DNA of 64,000 nucleotides. It comes from Panacagrimonas sp046594215. GTDB lineage: Bacteria; Pseudomonadota; Gammaproteobacteria; Nevskiales; Nevskiaceae. Within the stretch, counting starts at the first letter, position 1, and every line of letters begins with the position of its first letter. The stretch is from assembly GCA_046594215.1 (NCBI GenBank), contig JBKJPX010000007.1, positions 124,001-188,000 on the forward strand, read 5' to 3'. Both the position numbers and the translations under genes were made by a program. The notes beneath the pieces are model-generated. The model was not told the origin of the DNA. It did not search any database and saw only the letters and a program-made list of their open reading frames with translations. Below are positions 15,845-24,516 of this stretch, one piece after another.

Positions 15845-17275
15845 ATGCACTCGCTCCCCGATTTCTCCAAGGCCCGCCTGCTCGTCGCCGGCGACGTCAT
15901 GCTCGACCGCTACTGGTCGGGACCGACGCAGCGCATCTCGCCCGAAGCGCCGGTGCCCGTGGTGCGCGTGGGTCGCGACGAGTCGCGTCCGGGTGGCGCG
16001 GCCAACGTCGCGTTGAACCTGGCCGCGCTCGGCGCACGCGTGTCGCTGCTGGGCGTCGTCGGGCGCGACCCGCCGGCGGCCTCGCTGGCGGCGCAGCTGC
16101 GCGTCCACGCGATCGATCCCTACTTCATCGAATCGCCGCGCCTGCCGACGATCACCAAGCTGCGCGTGATGTCGAGAAACCAGCAGGTGATACGTCTCGA
16201 CTTCGAGGAGTCATACGCGGTCGAAGGTGCGTTCGACCGCGCGAAGTTCATCGAGCGATTCACCTTGGGCCTGGGCGACGCGCAGGTCGCGGTGCTCTCG
16301 GACTACGCGAAGGGAACCCTGGTCGACGTGGCGGCGCTGATCGCGCAGTGCCATGCGCTCAAGAAGCCGGTGGTGATCGACCCCAAGGGTATCGACTTCG
16401 CGCGCTATCGCGGCGCCACGGTGCTGACACCCAACATGGGAGAACTCGAGGCCATCGTCGGCGCGTGCCCCGACGAGGCCTCGCTGATCGGCAAGGGCGC
16501 GCGACTGCTCAACGACCTGCAACTCTCCGCACTGCTGGTGACTCGCAGCGAGAAGGGCATGACCCTGCTGCGGCCGGGCAAGGCGCCGCTTCACCTGCCC
16601 ACCGAGGCGCGCGAGGTGTTCGATGTCACGGGCGCCGGCGACACGGTGATCGCGACCCTCGCGGCCGGGCTCGCGGCGGGCCAGGACCTCGGCGACGCGG
16701 TGCGACTGGCCAACGTGGCGGCCGGCATCGTCGTCGCCAAGCTCGGCACTGCAACGGCCAGCCGGGCGGAGCTGGAAATGGCGCTTCATCGACCCGCGCC
16801 GGGCGAAGAAAGCCTGCTCAGCGAGGAGCAGCTGCTCGTGAAGCTCGCGACCGCGCGGAATCGCGGTGACACCATCGTGATGACCAACGGCGTGTTCGAC
16901 CTGCTGCACGTGGGCCACGTGCGCTACCTCGAGGCGGCGCGGCAGCGCGGGGATCTCCTGATCGTCGCGGTCAACCAGGACGAGTCGGTGCGACGCCTCA
17001 AGGGTCCGACGCGGCCGGTGAATTCCTGCGAGGACCGCATGCGCGTGCTGGCCGCGCTCAAGTGCGTGGACTACGTCGTGGGTTTCGAAGAGGACACCCC
17101 CGAGCGCCTGATCGGTCGCGTGCTGCCCGACCTGCTGGTCAAGGGCGGCGACTACAAGCCCGAGCAGATTGCCGGCTATGCGGCGGTGAAGGCCAATGGC
17201 GGTGACGTCGTGGTGCTCGACTTCCACGAGGGCTATTCGACGACGTCGATGCTGGGGCGTGCGGGCGAGAAGTAG
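15845..17275 (+). CDS. hldE: Bifunctional heptose 7-phosphate kinase / heptose 1-phosphate adenylyltransferase
   Basis: A 476-residue fusion. Residues 1 to about 315 are a ribokinase-like kinase: AGDVMLDRYWSG, RPGGAANVALNLAALG, DPKGIDFARYRGA and the catalytic DVTGAGDTVIA. Residues about 345-476 are a nucleotidyltransferase with TNGVFDLLHVGHVRYL (HxGH). HldE phosphorylates heptose 7-phosphate at O-1 and, after GmhB dephosphorylation, makes ADP-heptose for the LPS inner core. Its position next to the GT9 and GT4 genes agrees with this. HldD, GmhA and GmhB are not in the window. Length and domain order are those of E. coli HldE. Confidence 0.96.
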   Translation: MHSLPDFSKARLLVAGDVMLDRYWSGPTQRISPEAPVPVVRVGRDESRPGGAANVALNLAALGARVSLLGVVGRDPPAASLAAQLRVHAIDPYFIESPRLPTITKLRVMSRNQQVIRLDFEESYAVEGAFDRAKFIERFTLGLGDAQVAVLSDYAKGTLVDVAALIAQCHALKKPVVIDPKGIDFARYRGATVLTPNMGELEAIVGACPDEASLIGKGARLLNDLQLSALLVTRSEKGMTLLRPGKAPLHLPTEAREVFDVTGAGDTVIATLAAGLAAGQDLGDAVRLANVAAGIVVAKLGTATASRAELEMALHRPAPGEESLLSEEQLLVKLATARNRGDTIVMTNGVFDLLHVGHVRYLEAARQRGDLLIVAVNQDESVRRLKGPTRPVNSCEDRMRVLAALKCVDYVVGFEEDTPERLIGRVLPDLLVKGGDYKPEQIAGYAAVKANGGDVVVLDFHEGYSTTSMLGRAGEK

Positions 17276-17407
17276 CGAGACCGGCGACGCCGCCGTTCCT
17301 TGGGTCGTTCTTGCTACCTGACGAACCGTTCGCCCGGGACTACTCTGGTCCGATGACCGTGCGAATCGAGCGCGGTCGTGTCGAAGACCAAGCGGCGGGA
17401 GATGAAG

Positions 17408-19315
17408 ATGGACGGTGGTGGCAGCACGGCGCGCTGGGACGCGCTGATTCGCGATGCCCTGGTCTTCGACGGGCGTGGCGGCGCGCCGCTGCGCGCCGAC
17501 GTGGCCGTGTCCGCAGGCCGCATCGTGGTGATCGCGCCGAACCTGTCACCGTCGAACGCGGATACGGTGATCGAGGCCAAGGGCTGCTGGCTCACGCCCG
17601 GGCTGCTCGACATCCACACCCATTTCGACCTCGAGGTGGAGATCGAGCCGCAGCTTCCCGAAGCCGTGCGCCACGGCACCACCACGGTGCTCGTCGCGAA
17701 CTGCTCGCTGGGCCTGGCCTTCGGCAGCCAGCGACGAAACGGTGCCGACCCGATCGTGGACTGCTTCGCGCGCGTGGAGAACGTGCCCAGGCACGTGCTC
17801 TCCAAGGTTGCGGACCGCGCGACGTGGAACAACTCGAAGGATTACCTCGCGCACTTCGACGCCAAGGCCCTGGGTCCCAACATCGTGCCGATGATCCCTC
17901 ACTCGATGTTGCGCATCGAGGTGATGGGCCTGCAGGACTCGGTGTCGCGCGAGCCCACCGAGGCCGAGCTGTCGGCGATGGGCGCCCTGCTGGAGAAGGG
18001 CATGAAGGAGGGCTATGTCGGCTTCTCCACCGACGCCTTGCCGTTCCACTACCTCGCCAATCACCCCAACACGCACAAGCAGATCCCGACGCAGTTCGCG
18101 CCGTTCTCCGAACTCAAGTTCCTGACGCACATCGTGCGGCGCTGGGATCGCGTCTGGCAGGCCACGCCGCCCAAGGACAGCCCGGCCGCGGTGTTCAGGA
18201 CCTTCTCGCTGACTTCGGGCCGCCTGCACGGCAAGCCATTGAAGCTCGCCGCAGTGGCCGCCCTGGACCTGCACATGAACCGGCTGCTGCTCAAGGCGGC
18301 GCTGTTCATGACGCGCCTGCTCAATTCGAGGCTCTACGACGGACGCTTCCGCCTGCAGGCGCTCGGCGCGCCGTTCCGCACCTGGGCCGACGGCGCGATC
18401 ACGCCGCTGGCCGAGGAAGTGCCGGTGCTGCGCCAGTTGAACGAGCTCGACCTCGAAGATCGCGCGGGTCGCGAGAAGCTCATGAATGACCCCGCCTGGG
18501 CCGAGGCCTTCCGTTGCATGTGGTGGCAGGGCAAGCGCGGCTTCAACCTCGCGCGCCTCAAGCGCTGGCTGCGCATCGACAACAACGTGTTGTCGCGCGA
18601 CCTGCGCGACATGACGCTGGACGAGTGCGCCGTGGCGGAGTGGAACGGGCAGTCTCTGCAATGGGTGTACGAGCGCCTGCTCGCCTGGCAGCAGGGCGGC
18701 GCGGTAACGCCACGTGGTACCGAGGCCGGGGCTTTCGCCTCGATGCCCAGGGTCTGCGACGAGGCCGACTTCATGCTGCAGCTGCTGCGCCGCTTCGACA
18801 CGCAGCTGCGTTGGTCGACCGTCACGGCCAACCGCGACCCGCGGGTGATCAAACGCCTGCTGTTCGACCCGCTGCTGCTGCCGGGCTTCAACGACAGCGG
18901 CGCGCACCTGACCAACATGGCCTTCTTCGACGGCAACCTGCGCACTCTGAAAATCGCACAGGAGGACGGTGTCGAGCGCGTCGGGCAGGCGGTGCGTCGC
19001 CTGACGAGCGAGCCGGCGGAGTTCCTGGGCATTGACGCGGGACGAATGGAGCCGGGCGCCGCGGCGGACCTCGTGCTCATCGATCCCGAGCGGCTCAAGG
19101 CCTGGGACCCGGAGAAGACCTACCGTTTCCTGTGGCGCGACTGCTTCGAGGCCAAGCAGCTCGTGAACCGTCCCGAGGGCGTCGTCAGCGGCGTCATGAT
19201 CGCGGGACGCATGGCCTGGCAGGACGGCGCCTACGTACCCGACTTCGGGCAGAAGCGCTTCGGGCGGCTCATGCTCAATCGGTCGCACGAGTCGGGTGTC
19301 GCACTCCCCGCGTAG
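17408..19315 (+). CDS. Amidohydrolase of the N-acyl-D-amino-acid deacylase type
   Basis: A 635-residue metallohydrolase. I choose ATG 17408 because GGGAG (17397-17401) stands six bases upstream; a GTG at 17378 and ATG 17402 are alternatives. The D-aminoacylase pattern is seen: an N-terminal beta-sandwich ending in WLTPGLLDIHTHFDLE (metal His70 and His72), RHGTTTVLVANCSLG, GYVGFSTDALPFHY and, late, PGFNDSGAHLTNM plus the closing beta-sandwich GRMEPGAAADLVLIDPE. The family usually has about 480-580 residues; this one has extra sequence between about 290 and 430. Known relatives remove N-acyl groups from D-amino acids; the true substrate is unknown. Confidence 0.85.
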   Translation: MDGGGSTARWDALIRDALVFDGRGGAPLRADVAVSAGRIVVIAPNLSPSNADTVIEAKGCWLTPGLLDIHTHFDLEVEIEPQLPEAVRHGTTTVLVANCSLGLAFGSQRRNGADPIVDCFARVENVPRHVLSKVADRATWNNSKDYLAHFDAKALGPNIVPMIPHSMLRIEVMGLQDSVSREPTEAELSAMGALLEKGMKEGYVGFSTDALPFHYLANHPNTHKQIPTQFAPFSELKFLTHIVRRWDRVWQATPPKDSPAAVFRTFSLTSGRLHGKPLKLAAVAALDLHMNRLLLKAALFMTRLLNSRLYDGRFRLQALGAPFRTWADGAITPLAEEVPVLRQLNELDLEDRAGREKLMNDPAWAEAFRCMWWQGKRGFNLARLKRWLRIDNNVLSRDLRDMTLDECAVAEWNGQSLQWVYERLLAWQQGGAVTPRGTEAGAFASMPRVCDEADFMLQLLRRFDTQLRWSTVTANRDPRVIKRLLFDPLLLPGFNDSGAHLTNMAFFDGNLRTLKIAQEDGVERVGQAVRRLTSEPAEFLGIDAGRMEPGAAADLVLIDPERLKAWDPEKTYRFLWRDCFEAKQLVNRPEGVVSGVMIAGRMAWQDGAYVPDFGQKRFGRLMLNRSHESGVALPA

Positions 19316-19436
19316 CCCTCATCGCGGCGCAACGACGACCGCTCGCGAACGGCCGCCTACCGTCCGTCCGGGCCCGCTCAAGTCTTGAAACCTGCGACCG
19401 ATGGGTCATCACGACCCCTTGTTACGTAGGCCTCAC

Positions 19437-20276
19437 ATGCTCCAGGAAGACCGGCTGTACCGCGCGGTGGTCGATGCGCTCACGCAGGATCGGTTGACGC
19501 TCCCGACGCTGCCCGAAGTCGCGATGCGCATCGGGCAGGCCACCCAGGACGAGCGTGCGACGGCTTCGCAGATCGCGGCCGAGATCGCTCGCGATCCCGC
19601 CATCGCGGTACGTCTTCTGAGGGTGGCGAACAGCAGCGCGCTCTGCGGCGGTCGACGCGTCGACAGCATCCAGCACGCGGTGACGCGGCTGGGCATGGCG
19701 CTGGTTCGCAGCCTCGTCACGGGCCTCGCGCTCGAGCAGCTTTTCTTCTCGCGGACGCCGGCGCTCAAGGAACGCCTGCGCAAGACCTGGGCGAACAGCC
19801 TGGAAGTCGCTGCGCTGGCGCAGGTGCTGGCCTCGCACTGCACGATGCTGCGACCCGAGCTGGCGATGCTCGCGGGCCTCTCGCACGAGATCGGCGCGCT
19901 GCCCTTGATCCGCATGGCCGAATCGCTGGGCGAGGAAGTCACGGACATGGCCGCGCTGGATCGCACGATCCGAACCCTGCAACCGCGCGTGGGCCGCATG
20001 GTGCTGCAGGCCTGGGATTTCCCGGCGGAACTGGTCGAGGTGCCGAGCCGCTGGCTCGACTTCGGCCGCACTCACGAGGGCGTGGCCGACTACATCGACG
20101 TGGTTACGGTGGCCGCGCTGCAGAGCCACCAGAACCGTGAAGGTCGGCTGGCCGGCATCGACCGGCTGCGCGTGCCGGCTTTCCTGAAGCTCGACATCAG
20201 TCCCGAGGTGGACGTATTCGAGATCGACGGCTTGCAGGAACGTTTCGACGAGAGCCGCGCCGCGCTGAGCGCATAA
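19437..20276 (+). CDS. HDOD domain signalling protein
   Basis: A 279-residue cytosolic protein consisting almost wholly of an HDOD domain: LPTLPEVAMRIGQATQDERA, ARDPAIAVRLLRVANS, IQHAVTRLGMALVRSLVTGLALEQL, then ASHCTMLRPELAMLAGLSHEIGALPL. HDOD domains resemble HD hydrolases but lack the catalytic His-Asp metal site, as here; they serve in signalling and stress regulation, often near c-di-GMP proteins. ATG 19437 is preferred to 19401 because the domain begins soon after. Nothing shows its partner. The neighbour on the opposite strand is a secreted peptidase. Confidence 0.88.
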   Translation: MLQEDRLYRAVVDALTQDRLTLPTLPEVAMRIGQATQDERATASQIAAEIARDPAIAVRLLRVANSSALCGGRRVDSIQHAVTRLGMALVRSLVTGLALEQLFFSRTPALKERLRKTWANSLEVAALAQVLASHCTMLRPELAMLAGLSHEIGALPLIRMAESLGEEVTDMAALDRTIRTLQPRVGRMVLQAWDFPAELVEVPSRWLDFGRTHEGVADYIDVVTVAALQSHQNREGRLAGIDRLRVPAFLKLDISPEVDVFEIDGLQERFDESRAALSA

Positions 20277-20288
20277 GCGGGTCGCGGC

Positions 20289-22346
20289 CTACTTGCCGTC
20301 CTTCACCAGCAGGAAGTGATCGAGCCAGGCGAGCACGGCCTCGTGCCACTGCAGGCTGTTCTTCGGCGACAGGACCCAGTGGTTCTCGTCGGGGAAGTGC
20401 AGGAACTGCGACTCGATGCCCCGCCGCTGTAGCGCGGTGAAGGCCGACAAGCCCTGCTCCAACGGCACGCGGAAGTCCTGTCCCCCGTGGATCACGAGCA
20501 TCGGGGTCGTCCACCTGGCGACGGTGTTCACCGGGTTGTGACGTTCGTAGTTCTCGGGCTTTTCGAACTGCGGGGCGCCGCCCTGTTCCCATTCCGGAAA
20601 CCACAGTTCCTCGGTGGAATAAGCCATCGCGCGGTTGTCGAACACGCCGTCGTGATTGACCAGACACCGGAACGCGCCGGGCCAGTTCCCCTCGATCCAG
20701 TTGACCATGTATCCGCCATAGCTCGCGCCCAGCGCGCAGGCGCGCGTGCCGTCGAGCCAGGGGTATTGCGCGAGCGCCTGCGCGAGTCCCTTCTGCAGAT
20801 CCACGAGCGGCTTGCCGCCCCAGTCGCCCGAGATCGAATCGGTGAAGGCCTGCCCGTAGCCGGTTGAACCGTGGAAGTCGATGGCGACGACCGCGTAGCC
20901 ATGTCCCGCGTACACCTGCGGGTTCCAGCGGTAGTGGAAGTCGTTGCCCATCGAACCCTGCGGGCCGCCGTGGATGATGAAGGCGACGGGATACTTGCCG
21001 TTGGGCGAGAAGCCCGCGGGCTTCATCACGTAGCCCTGCACGGTCTCGTCGTTCCAGCCCCGAAACGTGAACACCTCGTGCGCGCTCAGCGCGATGCCGT
21101 TGAGCTTGTCGGCGTTGTGCTGCGTCAGGCGCTTGAGTCCGCCGCTCCAGCCCAGGAGGTAGAGATCGTCCGGCGCGTCGAGACGGTCCTGCGCGTAGAC
21201 CACGCCTGCCTCGGCGACGCTCAAACCGCTGACAGTGCCGGGCCCGCTGAGCTTGCGCACGATGCCGCTGGAAAGCTGGATGGCGAACAGCGGCGACTGG
21301 CCCAGGTCGTCGGCTACTGCGTACAGCGTGCGGCCGTCGCTCGACAGGTCGATGGCGCTGGGGGATCGATCCCACTTGGGCGCCACGTCGCGGGTGACGC
21401 CTGTCTTGAGGTCGCGCACGCGAATCCACGCGCGATCGGACTCGAAGCCGGGTCGCTTCTGCGCCAGCCACACCATCTGCCTGCCGTCGGGCGTCAGCAG
21501 CGGGCGGAAGTCGGCGGCGGGGTTGTCGGCGGTGAGGTTCTCCGGCGCCGCGGAGCCATCGGCCGGCGCGCGCCAGAGGTCGAGGTTGGTGCTCCAGGCC
21601 TCGCCATGGCCGGCTACGCGCAGCACGAAGACGAGGCTGCGGCCGTCGGGGGCGAACGTGAAGTCGGCGTCATCGCCGAAGGGGCGGGTCGGCACATCGC
21701 CGTCCAGGCCGCGGCTGATCCACGCGGGCGCGCCGACCTTGCCGTCCTTGAGCGGTGCCGCGAACAGCTGCGCACGAGAGCCGTCGCTCCAGCTGTCCCA
21801 GTGGCGCACGAACAGGCGATCGTAACGCTGACCGGTGGCCTTCGACGCGCCCAGGTCCTTGAGCTTCCTGGCGCTGCAGTCCAGGTCTGCGGCGCATTCC
21901 GCGAAGGTTTCGAGTGCCAACGCGATGCGATCGCCAGTCGGCGCGAGCGTGAAGGCGCCGACCTCGAGCGGCAGGCTGGTGACGGCTTGCGCCTCGCCGC
22001 CGGAGGTATCCAGCCGCCACACCTGGGTGGAGCCGGAGCGGTTGGAAAGAAAGTACAGCTGCCCGTCCGCGTTCCAGCGTGCCGTATCGGAATTCCCGGT
22101 GCCGCCGGTGACCTGCCGGGTCTTGCCGGACTTCAGGTCGATGAGCCAGACCTGCCGCACGCCCTTGTTGCCTTCGAGGTCGGTCGTGCGCAGCGTGTAC
22201 GCCACCTGCTTGCCGTCGGGCGAGATCCGGGGATCCGACACCCGCTTCATCGTCACCAGGTCCGTCGCGGTGAAGGGCGCGGCCTGCGCCAGAGCCGCGA
22301 CCGCGAGCAGGGCGGCGGCGAGCGGCAGGCGGAATCGGATCGTCAT
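20289..22346 (-). CDS. Secreted S9 family peptidase (prolyl oligopeptidase / DPP-type)
   Basis: A 685-residue protein with a signal peptide (RFRLPLAAALLAVAALAQAA, residues 4-23), a beta-propeller made of WD-like TolB repeats (SDPRISPDGKQVAYTL, DFTFAPDGRSLVFVL, DFRPLLTPDGRQMVWL), and a C-terminal alpha/beta hydrolase. The catalytic triad is complete: Ser542 in GASYGGYM, Asp624 in GGQDFRVP and His656 in DENHWVL. Start ATG 22346 is set by the signal peptide; the longer frame to 22565 is artificial. Related Xanthomonadales enzymes are periplasmic dipeptidyl or acylaminoacyl peptidases. A role in peptide scavenging fits the POT transporter encoded nearby, by inference. Confidence 0.94.
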   Translation of the reverse strand: MTIRFRLPLAAALLAVAALAQAAPFTATDLVTMKRVSDPRISPDGKQVAYTLRTTDLEGNKGVRQVWLIDLKSGKTRQVTGGTGNSDTARWNADGQLYFLSNRSGSTQVWRLDTSGGEAQAVTSLPLEVGAFTLAPTGDRIALALETFAECAADLDCSARKLKDLGASKATGQRYDRLFVRHWDSWSDGSRAQLFAAPLKDGKVGAPAWISRGLDGDVPTRPFGDDADFTFAPDGRSLVFVLRVAGHGEAWSTNLDLWRAPADGSAAPENLTADNPAADFRPLLTPDGRQMVWLAQKRPGFESDRAWIRVRDLKTGVTRDVAPKWDRSPSAIDLSSDGRTLYAVADDLGQSPLFAIQLSSGIVRKLSGPGTVSGLSVAEAGVVYAQDRLDAPDDLYLLGWSGGLKRLTQHNADKLNGIALSAHEVFTFRGWNDETVQGYVMKPAGFSPNGKYPVAFIIHGGPQGSMGNDFHYRWNPQVYAGHGYAVVAIDFHGSTGYGQAFTDSISGDWGGKPLVDLQKGLAQALAQYPWLDGTRACALGASYGGYMVNWIEGNWPGAFRCLVNHDGVFDNRAMAYSTEELWFPEWEQGGAPQFEKPENYERHNPVNTVARWTTPMLVIHGGQDFRVPLEQGLSAFTALQRRGIESQFLHFPDENHWVLSPKNSLQWHEAVLAWLDHFLLVKDGK

Positions 22347-22478
22347 GGGGGAATGTCGGGGCGTTCGGCGCGAAGGGCATCGTATCGCGGCGCTCACGGA
22401 GGGCAACGGGGCCGTCCTCGAGGGCCTGGCGGCAGCGGCAGATCGATGATCGCACCGCAGCAAGTGCAGACCTTCCGC

Positions 22479-22644
22479 TATACTGCCGGCCGTTTGACGC
22501 GGCGCTCCGGTTGCGCCCCTGCTGTTGATTTCTCTTCTTCCGCAGAACAAACCCGTTGGCGCCATCCGGCGTCTGCCAATCTACATTCGCCTGAACCGGG
22601 CCCGCGCAAAGTCGCGGCGTGGCGGTTGCAGGAGTTGTCTTTAA
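22479..22644 (+). promoter_or_regulatory. rhlE upstream region: -10-like TATACT and a long leader
   Basis: TATACT at 22479-22484 is the best -10 upstream of the helicase gene, with no good -35. A start near 22491 would leave about 150 bases of untranslated leader, ending in AGGAG (22630-22634) ten bases before ATG 22645. Long structured leaders are common for cold-inducible RNA helicase genes; this one has several GC-rich dyads but no terminator. The minus-strand peptidase start (22346) lies on the other side. Confidence 0.35.
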
Positions 22645-24012
22645 ATGAGTTTTTCCGAGCTGGGCCTTGCGCCCGAGCTGCTGCGCGCCCTCGACGCCGA
22701 GGGTTACACGCAGCCCACCCCCATCCAGGCCAAGTCGATCCCGCTGGTTCTCGCCGGGCACGACCTGCTGGCGGCCGCCCAGACGGGCACCGGCAAGACC
22801 GCCGCGTTCACCTTGCCGATTCTCCACAAGCTGTCTGGTACTGCCCCGCGTCCGCTGCCCCGCGTATTGGTGCTGGTTCCCACCCGCGAACTGGCCGCCC
22901 AGGTCTGCGAGTCGATCCGCACCTACGGGCGTCAACTCCCGGGCTTTCGCACCGCGGTGATCTTCGGCGGCGTCGGCATGAATCCGCAGATCGACCAGTT
23001 CCGACGGGGCCTCGACATCGTTGTCGCCACCCCGGGCCGTCTGCTGGATCTCATGAACCAGCGCGTGGCCAACCTCTCCGGCATCGAGACGCTCGTGCTT
23101 GACGAAGCCGACCGCATGCTGGACATGGGGTTCATCCATGACATCCGCCGCGTCGTTGCAGCGCTGCCCAAGAAGCGCCAGAACCTGATGTTTTCGGCCA
23201 CCTTCAACCCGGACATCCGCAGCCTCGCGCAGACCTTCCTGCGCGACCCGGTGAGCGTCGACGTCGCGCCACGCAACACGCCGACCGAACTGGTCGCGCA
23301 GCGCGTGCATCCTGTCGACAAGTCGCGCAAGACCGCGCTGATCGCGCACCTGGTCAAGGAAGGCGACTGGAAGCAGGTGCTGGTGTTCACGCGCACCAAG
23401 CACGGCGCCAACCGCCTGTCCGACCAGCTCGCGCGCGAAGGCATCAGCACCGCCGCGATCCACGGCAACAAGTCGCAGAACGCGCGCACCAAGGCCTTGG
23501 CCGACTTCAAGGCCGGCGACATCCGCGTGCTCGTGGCAACCGACATCGCCGCGCGCGGCATCGATATCGACCAGCTGCCGCACGTGATCAACCACGAGCT
23601 GCCGAACGTGCCGGAGGACTACGTGCACCGCATCGGCCGCACCGGTCGCGCCGGTTGCGAGGGCGAGGCGGTGTCGCTGGTCTGTGGCGAGGAACGCGAG
23701 TATCTGCGCGACATCCAGAAGCTGCTCAAGCGCGAAATCCCGTCCTCGGTCGTCCCGGGTTTCGAGCCCGGCTCGCAGCCCAGCGCCGCGGAAGCGGCCA
23801 GCCGGGCCAGCCAGCCAGCGGAACGACCCGCTCGTCCGCCGCAGCAGCAGCATCGCCGCGGCGGTGGTGGCAACGGCGGGGGCCAACGCAACCATTCGGC
23901 CCCGCGCGGTGGCAAGCCGGCGGGTGGCGGTGGTGGACAGCGGCACGCGCAGGGCGCGCGCAAGCCGCAGAACCGCACTCCGCAGCAGGGCGCGTCCAAC
24001 CGGCCGCGCTGA
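22645..24012 (+). CDS. rhlE: DEAD-box RNA helicase, RhlE-type
   Basis: A 455-residue helicase with all motifs: Q-motif GYTQPTPIQAKSIP, Walker A AQTGTGKT (45-52), PTRELAAQ, DEAD in VLDEADRMLDMG, SAT in MFSATF, ARGIDID and HRIGRTGRAG. The C-terminal 70 residues form a Gly/Arg/Gln-rich disordered tail that probably binds RNA. Length, Q-motif and tail fit RhlE, which remodels rRNA and takes part in mRNA turnover. DbpA and CsdA are excluded by the lack of their C-terminal domains. An RRM gene follows 89 bases downstream, so the pair may act together on structured RNA. Confidence 0.93.
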   Translation: MSFSELGLAPELLRALDAEGYTQPTPIQAKSIPLVLAGHDLLAAAQTGTGKTAAFTLPILHKLSGTAPRPLPRVLVLVPTRELAAQVCESIRTYGRQLPGFRTAVIFGGVGMNPQIDQFRRGLDIVVATPGRLLDLMNQRVANLSGIETLVLDEADRMLDMGFIHDIRRVVAALPKKRQNLMFSATFNPDIRSLAQTFLRDPVSVDVAPRNTPTELVAQRVHPVDKSRKTALIAHLVKEGDWKQVLVFTRTKHGANRLSDQLAREGISTAAIHGNKSQNARTKALADFKAGDIRVLVATDIAARGIDIDQLPHVINHELPNVPEDYVHRIGRTGRAGCEGEAVSLVCGEEREYLRDIQKLLKREIPSSVVPGFEPGSQPSAAEAASRASQPAERPARPPQQQHRRGGGGNGGGQRNHSAPRGGKPAGGGGGQRHAQGARKPQNRTPQQGASNRPR

Positions 24013-24101
24013 ACTTTCAACCCATTTCGGGGTTTAGGGCATGACCGCTTGCGGAACGTCCGAGCGACCCCAGTTTCGAGCAACCCAGTAAGGAGATCCC
24101 C

Positions 24102-24386
24102 ATGCTTCGCATCTATGCCGGCAATTTGCCGCCCGACACCACCGAGAAGGAACTGACCGAGCTGTTCTCCACGCACGGGAAGGTTCGTTCGATCAAGCTC
24201 ATGCAGGACGTGTTCTCCGGCAAGTGCAAAGGCTTCGGCTTCCTCGAAATGGAAGGCCACGAAGCGCGCGCCGCCATCGCCGGCCTCAACGGCAAGGAAA
24301 TCCGCGGGAATCTCATCCGCGTGAACGAAGAGCGCAAGGACGAGAAGAACGGCAAGGGCGGTCGCTACGCCGGCGGTCGCCGCTAG
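24102..24386 (+). CDS. Small RRM RNA-binding protein
   Basis: A 94-residue single RNA-recognition motif protein: RNP2 is RIYAGNLPPD near residues 3-12, RNP1 is KGFGFLEM, and the tail is Lys/Arg/Gly-rich (KDEKNGKGGRYAGGRR). Start ATG 24102 has a strong AAGGAG eight bases upstream. Bacterial proteins of this type resemble eukaryotic glycine-rich RNA-binding proteins and are often cold-inducible; the exact role in proteobacteria is poorly known. It is followed by a strong hairpin at 24414-24437 and preceded by rhlE, so it may be made from the same mRNA or from its own promoter. Confidence 0.9.
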   Translation: MLRIYAGNLPPDTTEKELTELFSTHGKVRSIKLMQDVFSGKCKGFGFLEMEGHEARAAIAGLNGKEIRGNLIRVNEERKDEKNGKGGRYAGGRR

Positions 24387-24413
24387 GTCTTCCCGGCTTC
24401 AAGGCTGTGCACG

Positions 24414-24437
24414 CTCCCCCCGCTCCGGCGGGGGGAG
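24414..24437 (+). terminator. Strong hairpin after the RRM gene
   Basis: CTCCCCCCG (24414-24422) pairs perfectly with CGGGGGGAG (24429-24437) around a six-base loop, a 9-bp GC stem. TCGTTT follows, only a weak U-tract. It sits 27 bases after the RRM stop and before the next plus-strand gene, so it probably ends that transcript. Confidence 0.65.
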
Positions 24438-24516
24438 TCGTTTGGGGCGCAGGATTTGCGCGGCCGGCCGCCTACCGCGATGCTCGAACCTTCGCCCCCG
24501 TTCCGATCCGGCCCCT

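Noticed and set aside
17546..19288. A 580-residue minus-strand frame opposite the amidohydrolase
   Set aside because: Product rich in His/Arg/Val/Glu without motifs; the plus-strand gene has full family signatures.
20871..23102. A 743-residue plus-strand frame through the S9 peptidase and into rhlE
   Set aside because: Crosses the antisense of one true gene and an alternate frame of another; product lacks any motif.
21670..23946. A 758-residue minus-strand frame opposite rhlE
   Set aside because: Shadow of a clear DEAD-box gene; product low complexity.
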